A DNA stretch of 14,013 bases from Armatimonadota bacterium (GTDB lineage: Bacteria > Armatimonadota > Armatimonadia > Armatimonadales > Armatimonadaceae), in contig JAURHZ010000032.1 of assembly GCA_030833025.1 (NCBI GenBank), forward strand, positions 1 to 14,013. Reading direction: 5' to 3'. The position numbers and the translations under genes were made by a program. Positions 7,004 to 13,680 of the stretch are shown here, piece after piece (the first letter of the stretch is position 1; the number at the start of each line of letters is the position of its first letter). The notes beneath the pieces are model-generated. The model saw nothing but the letters and a program-made list of their open reading frames with translations. It ran no database searches and was not told the DNA's origin.

Positions 7004-7978
7004 CTATCTTATAAGTCGACGTCCACCGGCAAAATGGTTAGCATAGTAGCCGCTAGAGAGGGTATCAACCCGCACAGCGTGTCCACGGGAACTGGCATGA
7101 ATGAACATCCCGTTTCCAGAGTAAATGCCTACGTGTGAAATACCGCGCCTGCCGGCTGTATTCCGGAAGAATACCAAGTCACCCTTAGTTAACGAGGGCT
7201 TCGCAATGTGGAGTCCGACGCCAAACTGTTCTGCTGCCGTGCGAGGTAGTTTGACACCGACTTTCCGATACATCGCAGATGTAAAGCCAGAGCAATCATA
7301 GGTACCGCCACCGCTAGTACCGTACCGATAGGGAGTTCCGCGCTGTGAGTTAGCACGGCTCATCAATGTTGAACGAACTGGACTCGACGTTTTGTTAGCG
7401 TTGGCTGCACCTTGAGCAAAGTCGACGACAGAGCTTCGCTTCTCTGATATCGGATCGTTAATCTCGACCCGATTGGCAGTCTGTATACTGACCGCCTTGA
7501 CGGATTCTGGTAACTGCCCATCCAAGTTTTTGCTTACTTGCTCAGTAACATCGGTTTTCGGAGCTACAGTGACAACTTTCGTCGGGGCCACCTTGGCTGG
7601 GAGCCGAACCACCTTTGGCTTTACGACGGTGGGCTTGCGCTTGTTGACTGTAGATGCAACCCGTTTGACTGGTTCGGTTGTGACCACAACAGATTTGTGA
7701 ATATCAACCAAATCCCGACGAATCCAACCCTTCGTACCGCGCTTAGTTTGTATCTGTATCCACCCGGATTTACGTGACAGGACGGACACTTTAGCCGCAC
7801 GGTCAAGTAAACCCAATGTCCGGCTAGACTCGTTAGGTTTGATGCGGAGTTTTGCCGTTGCAACAACGACCGTTGCTAACCTGACAGTTGTGCGAATAAT
7901 TTTTGATTGGGTGAACCCTGAGTTTTGAACCAGAAGTACCGCAGAAACCGATACGAGGAACCGTCGGAGGAATTGCAT
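7004..7978 (-). CDS. SH3-NlpC/P60 peptidoglycan hydrolase, secreted
   Basis: A 324-residue protein from ATG 7978. The frame opens at a TTG (8014), but that TTG fits better as a -35 element, and the signal peptide starts cleanly at MQFLRRFLVSVSAVLL. After the signal comes a bacterial SH3 domain (about residues 35-90: KLRIKPNESSRTLG, SGWIQIQT, GTKGWIRR). A long Lys/Pro/Thr/Val-rich linker runs to about residue 200. The C-terminal NlpC/P60 domain has the catalytic Cys229 in YDCSGF, His282 in ISHVGIY and a third polar residue, His294, in FIHASS. Such enzymes usually cut D-Glu-gamma-meso-diaminopimelate bonds in wall peptides, with the SH3 domain binding the wall. It is the first gene of the operon with the M48 protease and the sensor kinase. 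Confidence 0.92.
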   Translation of the reverse strand: MQFLRRFLVSVSAVLLVQNSGFTQSKIIRTTVRLATVVVATAKLRIKPNESSRTLGLLDRAAKVSVLSRKSGWIQIQTKRGTKGWIRRDLVDIHKSVVVTTEPVKRVASTVNKRKPTVVKPKVVRLPAKVAPTKVVTVAPKTDVTEQVSKNLDGQLPESVKAVSIQTANRVEINDPISEKRSSVVDFAQGAANANKTSSPVRSTLMSRANSQRGTPYRYGTSGGGTYDCSGFTSAMYRKVGVKLPRTAAEQFGVGLHIAKPSLTKGDLVFFRNTAGRRGISHVGIYSGNGMFIHASSRGHAVRVDTLSSGYYANHFAGGRRLIR

Positions 7979-7985
7979 TGTCACA

Positions 7986-8014
7986 ATACTATTATGGAAT
8001 CCCACGATTAGCAA
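7986..8014 (-). promoter_or_regulatory. Promoter of the NlpC/P60 operon (TTGCTA-17-TAGTAT), leaderless
   Basis: On the minus strand, TTGCTA (8009-8014) and TAGTAT (7986-7991) are separated by exactly 17 bp. The start codon ATG 7978 follows 7 nt after the -10. There is no Shine-Dalgarno site. A transcript starting at the usual distance would begin at or next to the A of ATG. Confidence 0.55.
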
Positions 8015-8028
8015 GATAGGGGAAACGT

Positions 8029-8055
8029 TGGTTTGTGTGATTCAAATGCAAACCA
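8029..8055. repeat. Inverted repeat TGGTTTG/CAAACCA with a 13-nt loop
   Basis: TGGTTTG (8029-8035) and CAAACCA (8049-8055) are perfect 7-bp complements. They lie between the stop of the membrane protein gene (8071) and the NlpC/P60 promoter. No T-run follows on either strand, so it is at best a weak intrinsic terminator. An operator or chance are alternatives. Confidence 0.3.
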
Positions 8056-8070
8056 GCATTCTTCGCACTT

Positions 8071-8598
8071 TCAATCAAACATGTGTTTTACAAATCGAAA
8101 TTTTTGACCATTTGGATGCCAAATAACGCCATCATCGTGCATCGGTAACGGCCTTACATCCCAACCAACGACGAAAACTTCGCCATCATCAGCGGTAACT
8201 TTCATCACACGAACCGATTTTCTACCGGGAAAAAGCCTAGCTATGAATCGCGTAAATGCGACTGTAGGAGCATTGTTGTTCTCTGCAACCAGCCATCCAC
8301 TGTGATACGTGAAACTACCGCGAATACACGTTCTGATTACCGAAATTCTAAACTTCTGCCAAAGAAATGCATCCGCGATATCGGATAGCTCATCCCTCGC
8401 TAAGAGGACCACCGCACAGGCAAGTATTGCCGTACCGGGCAACGATAGCAAGTGCGCTGCGCCAGTGACGATATAAAGGGTGAACGTGACGAGACTAATA
8501 CCAATCACCATAGCGGCGCCACCGAGGATACCAACCGCGAGGATAGCACTTTGAGCCAAATGCCAAATCAGTGATTTTTTGAATGTTAGGCCGACCAC
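8071..8598 (-). CDS. Unrecognised membrane protein, two N-terminal helices
   Basis: A 175-residue protein with a GTG start at 8598. Two hydrophobic segments at about residues 17-44 and 50-67 form a hairpin. A basic linker (LWQKFRISVIRTCIRG) follows, then a cytoplasmic or extracytoplasmic domain of about 90 residues. That domain has Trp/Val-rich strands (GWLVAEN, VRVMKVTADDGEVFVVGWDV) and ends FRFVKHMFD. I do not recognise a family. It is divergent from ribH with 52 bp between the start codons, and its own -10 (TATAAT) ends 6 nt before the GTG. It stands alone as a transcription unit, about 90 nt upstream of the NlpC/P60 gene on the same strand. Confidence 0.75.
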   Translation of the reverse strand: MVGLTFKKSLIWHLAQSAILAVGILGGAAMVIGISLVTFTLYIVTGAAHLLSLPGTAILACAVVLLARDELSDIADAFLWQKFRISVIRTCIRGSFTYHSGWLVAENNNAPTVAFTRFIARLFPGRKSVRVMKVTADDGEVFVVGWDVRPLPMHDDGVIWHPNGQKFRFVKHMFD

Positions 8599-8604
8599 GC
8601 CGGG

Positions 8605-8610
8605 ATTATA
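8605..8610 (-). promoter_or_regulatory. Consensus -10 TATAAT, 6 nt before the GTG of the membrane protein gene
   Basis: A perfect TATAAT on the minus strand ends 6 nt before GTG 8598, and there is no ribosome site in the 6-nt gap (CCCGGC). This is the leaderless arrangement, here with a GTG start. No clear -35 is seen at 16-18 bp. Confidence 0.5.
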
Positions 8611-8635
8611 TCTGAGGACTCTGCAGGGATGATTC

Positions 8636-8644
8636 TGGTACTAT
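8636..8644 (+). promoter_or_regulatory. Extended -10 TGGTACTAT of ribH, leaderless
   Basis: TG (8636-8637) followed one base later by TACTAT (8639-8644) is an extended -10 promoter. It ends 6 nt before ATG 8651. AAGGA (8645-8649) is only 1 nt from the ATG, too close to act as a normal Shine-Dalgarno site. There is no room for an FMN riboswitch between this promoter and ribH. Confidence 0.5.
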
Positions 8645-8650
8645 AAGGAC

Positions 8651-9118
8651 ATGTATAGCACCATCGAAGGCACCCTGGTCGCAACAGACAGCCGTATCGC
8701 AATCGTTGTTTCTCGCTTCAATTCGTTCATCACGGAAAAGCTTCTCGAAGGTGCTCTCGATACGTGGCGACGCCACGGCGGTGATGACAGCCTGGTCACT
8801 GTCATCCGGGTTCCTGGCGCGTGGGAAATACCTGTTGCTGTGCGTAAAATGGCAAATACAGGCAACGTTGATTCGATCGTCGCGCTTGGATGTCTAATGC
8901 GTGGGGCTACAGCCCATTACGATCAGATTGCATCTGAATGTGCTAAGGGTGTGACACAGGTCATGCTTGAAACTGGCATTCACGTCTCGTTCGGTGTTGT
9001 TGCCTGCGACACTCTCGAGCAGGCCATTGACCGCGCTGGCGCAAAGGCTGGTAATAAAGGCGCTGAGGCGATGCTGGCTTCGATTGAAATGATTAATGTT
9101 CTTCGCCAGATTGCATAG
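8651..9118 (+). CDS. ribH: 6,7-dimethyl-8-ribityllumazine synthase
   Basis: A 155-residue protein of normal length for lumazine synthase. This cytoplasmic enzyme joins 5-amino-6-ribitylaminouracil and 3,4-dihydroxy-2-butanone 4-phosphate in the penultimate step of riboflavin synthesis. Family motifs are in order. IAIVVSRFNSFIT is the substrate-binding RFN region. VPGAWEIPV is the pyrimidine-binding loop. ALGCLMRGATAHYD carries the conserved Arg and the catalytic His (His88), with Ala where GExxHFD usually has Glu. FGVVACDTLEQAIDRAG completes the active site across the subunit interface. The C-terminus NKGAEA matches too. Other riboflavin genes are absent from the window, so ribH is separated from the rest of the pathway here. 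The next gene starts 13 nt downstream. Confidence 0.96.
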   Translation: MYSTIEGTLVATDSRIAIVVSRFNSFITEKLLEGALDTWRRHGGDDSLVTVIRVPGAWEIPVAVRKMANTGNVDSIVALGCLMRGATAHYDQIASECAKGVTQVMLETGIHVSFGVVACDTLEQAIDRAGAKAGNKGAEAMLASIEMINVLRQIA

Positions 9119-9131
9119 AGTGGCATAGCTG

Positions 9132-10202
9132 GTGAGAACACGAAAGTGCATTCTCAATTTTAGTGTTGCCGTTGCGATTACTCTGCTATCTTTGCAATCG
9201 ATTGCCTCTGTTGTCGTTATTCCCGGGTTATCAACACCTCTATGTGGCATCACATCAACACAAGACTCCAGAGCCAGGGTCTCACTTCGTCAGTATTTGT
9301 CGCATTTCAACAGAGATGACCTAGACGCGTCCTCACTGGAAGTGCATCAAGATTTCAATGGCCAACCTTGTATCCGCCCAGTCATCCGATACACATCAGT
9401 ATCACTGACTCACCGAGTTGTGGAATTAGGTTACGCGACCTGGGATCCCGAATCGGGGATGCTAGATTTGGATGTTTGGATTATTTCGTCGATGCGGCAA
9501 AGTTTGCCTAGCGCATGGCGTACGCAAGGTACGGAGGTTCGTTCAGCTAGAGCACAAAAAGCAAAAGGTATTGCGCGTTCAATTCCGTGGAAGCCGTTTG
9601 TTCTAGTATTGATTGGAATCAGTGCTTTTTTCTTACTCACTTTCCTTGGGAGGCTATCTTCCTTACTAACGCGCCGCACTTCGATTGCGTCTGTTAGCAT
9701 GAATTCCAACCGTGCCAAAATTCGAGGCATCGCGATACCAACGAATGACGCTCTGCATCTCCCGAGCACCGAGATTCAAACCGTTGCGTATATAAGGACG
9801 ACCCAGAAGTACTGTCATAACGGTTGGCAGAAGACAGAAGAGTTTAGGGAACAGGCAATGTGTTCGATCGATGATGGTACGGGGTGCCTCGATATCGATT
9901 TGACCCATGCACTTGTACACTTCACTAAAAAAGTGGCGGTTTATAACGGGATTCCAGGGGACCTGAAAGGACGGACACCATATGTCGATGACGTAATCAT
10001 CCTATATCAGTACATCCCTGTTGGTGCGATTGTCACACTAATCGGAACATTTGAACCGTTTGGAGATGGCGTTAGAGCTACGAGAAATGTGAATGTCTAC
10101 GATGGTGATGAGCGGTCCGAAGTTCTATCCATAAAGATACGCGTTTTACTTTGTGTCGGCGTATTATTAGGTCTGATCACGTTGCTGGTACTTGTGCGCT
10201 AA
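9132..10202 (+). CDS. Membrane protein with a GIDE/MULAN-BAM-like domain
   Basis: A 356-residue protein with a GTG start, 13 nt after ribH. A signal peptide or signal anchor covers residues 6-30. A probable extracytoplasmic region follows to residue 150 (with the Cys pair 38 and 80), then a helix at about 154-176, a domain at about 190-325 and a final helix at 335-355. The 190-325 domain resembles the GIDE/BAM domain of eukaryotic MULAN and its prokaryotic relatives. It begins with a strand KIRGIAIP and continues with TVAYIRTTQKY, a Trp and Glu stretch, CSIDDGTGCLDID, and then VGAIVTLIGTFEP before the last helix. No RING domain is present, so ligase activity is not expected. The resemblance is by pattern only. 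It sits between ribH and a PfkB kinase, which gives no strong clue to function. Confidence 0.65.
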   Translation: MRTRKCILNFSVAVAITLLSLQSIASVVVIPGLSTPLCGITSTQDSRARVSLRQYLSHFNRDDLDASSLEVHQDFNGQPCIRPVIRYTSVSLTHRVVELGYATWDPESGMLDLDVWIISSMRQSLPSAWRTQGTEVRSARAQKAKGIARSIPWKPFVLVLIGISAFFLLTFLGRLSSLLTRRTSIASVSMNSNRAKIRGIAIPTNDALHLPSTEIQTVAYIRTTQKYCHNGWQKTEEFREQAMCSIDDGTGCLDIDLTHALVHFTKKVAVYNGIPGDLKGRTPYVDDVIILYQYIPVGAIVTLIGTFEPFGDGVRATRNVNVYDGDERSEVLSIKIRVLLCVGVLLGLITLLVLVR

Positions 10203-10208
10203 GGCTAT

Positions 10209-10214
10209 TAGGAG
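10209..10214 (+). promoter_or_regulatory. Shine-Dalgarno site TAGGAG of the PfkB gene
   Basis: TAGGAG lies 10 nt before ATG 10225. It sets the start at 10225, not at an earlier in-frame codon at 10192 that would overlap the previous gene. Confidence 0.7.
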
Positions 10215-10224
10215 TTTTCTAACT

Positions 10225-11217
10225 ATGTTTGATGTTTATTGCCTCTGTAATCCATTGTTTGACATCCTTGCTACATCTTCAGATGAACTCCTGGTTGATT
10301 GCGGCTCTGAAAAAGGTGCGATGACGTTGGTATCGGTTGAGCATCAGCGCAGATTACTGAGCACGGCAGCACTTGAGATCACTGCACGTGAGGCGGGTGG
10401 GTCTGGCGCAAACACTGCGATTGGTGTAGCGCAGCTAGGCTATAAGGCTGCGTATGGTGGTTGTGTTGGCAGTGATGACTTCGGCTTGGCATTATCCGAT
10501 GCTTTGCTTGCAGGTGGGGTTACCCCGCACTTTGGTCAGGCTGATGTCGATACAGGTGTATGCCTTGTACTTACGACGCCTGATGCACAACGAACAATGC
10601 ATACCTGCCTAGGAGCAAGTCAATATTTTTCTCCGGAGCTAGTAAATGTAGATGCGATTGCCCAGAGCAAAATTTTATATGTTACGGGTTACCTCTGGGA
10701 TACAAAACTTCAGCAGGACGCTGTAGAGCATGCGATGTCGGCGGCTCGCAATGCAGGACGGTTGGTTGCATTCTCCCTCAGTGATGCATTTTGTATCGCT
10801 CGGCACCGTGAAGCCTTTGAAAATCTGCTCTCATCCCATGTAGATGTCGTTTTTGGTAACGAACAGGAAGCATTGGCGATAAGTGGAAAAGATGATGTTT
10901 TCGAAGCATCAAAGTGGTTAGCTGAGCAGACGGGACACTTGGCAATCATTACCCGTGGACCAGATGGTTGTCTGTTTACTGATGCAAATGGCATCACAGA
11001 AATCGCTGCATTTGCAACTGAGGCTATCGACACAACGGGAGCAGGTGATATGTTTGCCAGTGCTGCTCTTTGTGGGTTGGTTGCAGGATATTCCTATGAA
11101 CAAACTGGTAAGTTGGCATCATTCATGTCAGCAGCAATCGTCGCTCAGTTTGGGCCACGAAATCAACATATTGATATTGCAGCTGCGTATGCATATGCTG
11201 GAATTCAAGTCGCTTGA
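10225..11217 (+). CDS. PfkB family kinase, adenosine kinase-like
   Basis: A 330-residue cytoplasmic carbohydrate/nucleoside kinase. The start MFDVYCLCNPLFDILA, then KGAMTLV, matches the adenosine kinase branch of the PfkB/ribokinase family (typical start: VxGxGNxLVDI, then KGxMxLxD). The first PfkB signature is EAGGSGANTAIGVAQLG at about residues 57-72. The second is DTTGAGDMFASAALCG at about 269-284, with catalytic Asp275 in GAGD. The NEQEA motif at about 212-216 (VFGNEQEA) is the usual Mg/phosphate-binding NxxE. It should transfer phosphate from ATP to a nucleoside or sugar; adenosine is the likeliest substrate by subfamily, but ribose or another sugar cannot be excluded. The next gene's promoter overlaps its stop. 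Confidence 0.93.
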   Translation: MFDVYCLCNPLFDILATSSDELLVDCGSEKGAMTLVSVEHQRRLLSTAALEITAREAGGSGANTAIGVAQLGYKAAYGGCVGSDDFGLALSDALLAGGVTPHFGQADVDTGVCLVLTTPDAQRTMHTCLGASQYFSPELVNVDAIAQSKILYVTGYLWDTKLQQDAVEHAMSAARNAGRLVAFSLSDAFCIARHREAFENLLSSHVDVVFGNEQEALAISGKDDVFEASKWLAEQTGHLAIITRGPDGCLFTDANGITEIAAFATEAIDTTGAGDMFASAALCGLVAGYSYEQTGKLASFMSAAIVAQFGPRNQHIDIAAAYAYAGIQVA

Positions 11218-11242
11218 CACATCAAACTGATTATGCAACAAT
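11214..11242 (+). promoter_or_regulatory. Probable promoter of murA (TTGACA-17-AACAAT), leaderless TTG start
   Basis: A perfect -35 TTGACA (11214-11219) overlaps the stop of the PfkB gene. At exactly 17 bp comes AACAAT (11237-11242), which matches the -10 consensus at four of six bases, lacking the first T. The proposed TTG start (11249) follows 6 nt later. Together these favour a separate transcript for murA-mreB. Confidence 0.45.
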
Positions 11243-11248
11243 TCAGTC

Positions 11249-12655
11249 TTGGTAGAAGTGTTCTCTCATTCCTGTTCGAACGGATTCAATGTGTCACCAT
11301 CAGTTTCAATCAATACGCAATCTCCGATACTCCAAGCGCACGTTTCTCGAAATGAGCCGCACATTGTCATAGATGGTGGATATCCGCTTACTGGAAGTAT
11401 CCGGGTTGCAGGTTCGAAGAATGCTGCCTTGGCGCTTATTGCCGGGACCTTGCTGGCGACCTCAGGAAAAACAGTTTTACATAACCTGCCAAACATTACG
11501 GATATTGCTGACCTTGTTGCAATTTTGAACTCGATGGGGGCTGTTGCTCAGTTTTCGGACGGTAACACTACCTTGACGGTAGATGCGAGCGGCACACGTT
11601 TTAACGAACCGCCTCCCCATCTCGTTAGCCGGATGCGTGGATCATTACAATTGTTGGGGCCATTACTTGCCCGGCAAGGGATTGTTCGTCTAGCGATGCC
11701 CGGAGGGTGCAATATCGGTGCGCGTGCTGTGGACCTACACGAAAAGGGTTTACGTGGGCTTGGTGCCACTTGGACTATTGACAGCGGTTGCTTCTTTGCG
11801 GAGGCGCCGTTTGATGGCCTTCAAGGTGGTGCTGTTTACTTAGACAAGCCATCTGTGGGTGCCACGATGAACACAATGATGGCTGCATCGTTGGCATCAG
11901 GTGTCACTACAATTGAAAATGCTGCCCAAGAACCGGATGTCGTTGACTTGGCTAACTTGATTGTCGCGATGGGTGGTATTGTCGACGGGCAGGGAACAAG
12001 TCGCATAACGGTGACTGGCGTCAAGGTTCTTCATGGGTGTGAATTCAATGTTTCACCAGATCGAATCGAGGCGGGAACGTATGCGATTGCAGCGGTCGCC
12101 ACCGGTGGAGATATCACGCTTATTGGTGCGGACTTCAATGCGCTCAGTCCTGTGCTTTCGAAACTGACCGATATGGGGGCACACGTTGCTACGGATGGCA
12201 ATCATGTGCGAGTTTGGTCAGGCTCAGTTCAGACGTTGACAGGAACGTCGATTGTAGCTAGTCCACATCCGGGCTTTCCAACAGATTTACAACAACCCTT
12301 CACAAGTCTTTTGGCGTTAGTTCATGGGACGAACACGGTGCATGACAGTGTATATGAAGGGCGATTTGGACATATTCCTTGCCTTTCGAAGATGGGTGCA
12401 AACATTAAGGTAGAAGGCAGCGTAACGATTGTTTCCGGAGTGACTTCGCTAAGTGGAGCGGATGTCAAAGCGACCGATCTTCGAGCTGGTGCTGCACTTG
12501 TTGTCGCTGGACTTGTAGCAAGTGGACAAACGCGTATTTTTGATATTCATCATATTGAGCGTGGCTACCAAGACCTATGCGTCAGATTGAGGCAGCTGGG
12601 TGCACATTGCTGGCGTGTCAATGTCGGTGACATGGATACGATGGTGATGGAATGA
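11249..12655 (+). CDS. murA: UDP-N-acetylglucosamine 1-carboxyvinyltransferase
   Basis: A 468-residue protein. MurA transfers enolpyruvate from PEP to UDP-GlcNAc in the first committed step of peptidoglycan precursor synthesis, in the cytoplasm. The conserved protein begins at IDGGYPLTGSIRVAGSKNAA, with Lys57-Asn58 equal to the catalytic Lys22-Asn23 of Escherichia coli. The mobile loop PGGCNIGARAVDLH carries the PEP-reactive Cys154 (equal to Cys115), so fosfomycin sensitivity is expected at this site. RMRGSLQLLGPLLAR, FPTDLQQPF and ATDLRAGAALVVAG give the remaining active-site Arg and Asp residues. About 37 extra residues precede the core. TTG 11249, GTG 11258 or GTG 11291 could be the true start. 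I kept TTG 11249 because of the promoter spacing. The stop overlaps mreB as ATGA. Confidence 0.96.
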   Translation: MVEVFSHSCSNGFNVSPSVSINTQSPILQAHVSRNEPHIVIDGGYPLTGSIRVAGSKNAALALIAGTLLATSGKTVLHNLPNITDIADLVAILNSMGAVAQFSDGNTTLTVDASGTRFNEPPPHLVSRMRGSLQLLGPLLARQGIVRLAMPGGCNIGARAVDLHEKGLRGLGATWTIDSGCFFAEAPFDGLQGGAVYLDKPSVGATMNTMMAASLASGVTTIENAAQEPDVVDLANLIVAMGGIVDGQGTSRITVTGVKVLHGCEFNVSPDRIEAGTYAIAAVATGGDITLIGADFNALSPVLSKLTDMGAHVATDGNHVRVWSGSVQTLTGTSIVASPHPGFPTDLQQPFTSLLALVHGTNTVHDSVYEGRFGHIPCLSKMGANIKVEGSVTIVSGVTSLSGADVKATDLRAGAALVVAGLVASGQTRIFDIHHIERGYQDLCVRLRQLGAHCWRVNVGDMDTMVME

Positions 12656-13674
12656 AGTTCGGGCAAGAGATAGGGATTGACCTTGGTACGGCAAACATTC
12701 TTGTGTTCGTACGCAACAGGGGAATTATCCTGAACGAACCAAGTGTTGTAGCGATCGATACGAATACGCGTCAAGTAAAGGCCGTTGGTGAAGAGGCACG
12801 CCAAATGCTTGGCAGGACTCCTGGAAATATCGTGGCTATTCGTCCGATGAGTGATGGGGTTATCGCCGAATACACTACTACCGTCCAGATGCTGCGGTAT
12901 CTGATTCAAAAGAGTGCCACTGGGCCGCGCATTTTTAAGCCCCGAGTACTTGTTTGTGTACCAGCAGGTGTTACATCCGTTGAACGCCGAGCCGTCGAGC
13001 AGGCAGCAATGGAGGCTGGTGCGAGGGAAGTGGCTACGATTGAGGAGACGATGGCTGCCGCGATTGGTGCTGGTCTCCCAATAGAATCTGCGGGTGGCAA
13101 CATGGTAGTTGACATCGGTGGAGGCACAACCGACATTGCAGTCATCTCGCTCGGTGGCATTGTTACCAGTCAGAGTATTCGTGTTGGTGGCAACAAGATG
13201 GACGAAGTTATCGTCAGACAAATTGGCCATCAGCATGGACTCATCATTGGCGACAGGACGGCTGAGGAAATCAAAATCGAGATTGGTAGCGCCTATCCGA
13301 GTGACTCAGACCATTCTAAGGAAGTAAAGGGTCGAGATCGGCTACAGGGCCTCCCTAAGACCATTTTGGTCACAGAAGGTGAAATCCGTGAAGCGCTGTC
13401 GGAGCCAGTTTCGCAGATCATCGCAAAGGTGAAATCTGTTCTTGAACATACACCGCCAGAGCTGTCCAGTGACATTATTGAGCGTGGCATTACACTTACT
13501 GGTGGCGGGAGTCTTCTACGAGGATTAGATCAGCTAATCTCATTGGCAACGGGTGGTATTCCAACCCGTGTCGCAGGGAACACTCTTGAGTGTGTAGCCC
13601 TTGGTACTGGTAAAGCCTTAGAGGAGTTCGATACGATTCGTCGGTCTCGGAATTTTCGGGGACATAGGGGATAG
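12652..13674 (+). CDS. mreB: Rod shape-determining protein MreB/Mbl
   Basis: A 340-residue actin-like ATPase of normal length. It forms membrane-associated filaments that direct lateral cell wall synthesis. The phosphate-1 loop is IGIDLGTANILVFV (about residues 7-20). The phosphate-2 motif is NMVVDIGGGTTDIAVISLGG (about 145-164). The adenosine motif is GITLTGGGSLLRGLD (about 280-294). The hydrolysis region EETMAAAIGAGLPI is also present. The start ATG overlaps the murA stop as ATGA (12652-12655), so the two are translationally coupled. A link between murA and an mreB/mbl-type gene is also known in Firmicutes. MreC, MreD and RodA are not in the window. The very C-terminus is basic (TIRRSRNFRGHRG), which could aid membrane contact. 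Confidence 0.96.
   Translation: MKFGQEIGIDLGTANILVFVRNRGIILNEPSVVAIDTNTRQVKAVGEEARQMLGRTPGNIVAIRPMSDGVIAEYTTTVQMLRYLIQKSATGPRIFKPRVLVCVPAGVTSVERRAVEQAAMEAGAREVATIEETMAAAIGAGLPIESAGGNMVVDIGGGTTDIAVISLGGIVTSQSIRVGGNKMDEVIVRQIGHQHGLIIGDRTAEEIKIEIGSAYPSDSDHSKEVKGRDRLQGLPKTILVTEGEIREALSEPVSQIIAKVKSVLEHTPPELSSDIIERGITLTGGGSLLRGLDQLISLATGGIPTRVAGNTLECVALGTGKALEEFDTIRRSRNFRGHRG
13666..13671 (+). promoter_or_regulatory. Shine-Dalgarno site AGGGGA of the SLH-like gene
   Basis: AGGGGA, inside the last codons of mreB, ends 9 nt before ATG 13681. It supports this start and translation from the mreB transcript. Confidence 0.55.
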
Positions 13675-13680
13675 TTCGAC

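Noticed and set aside
7979..8014. TTG 8014 as start of the NlpC/P60 gene
   Set aside because: The TTG coincides with a -35 element 17 bp from TAGTAT. The signal peptide begins cleanly at ATG 7978.
8599..8650. FMN riboswitch in front of ribH
   Set aside because: The whole intergenic space is 52 bp and a promoter abuts the ATG. The element needs over 100 nt.
9132..10202. Ubiquitin ligase function for the GIDE-like protein
   Set aside because: No RING or other ligase domain is present. Only the membrane-flanked domain resembles MULAN.
12565..13236. A 223-codon minus-strand frame across murA and mreB
   Set aside because: It lies antisense to two certain genes, its composition is Asn/Thr/Ser-rich and it has no recognisable motif, so it is a shadow frame.
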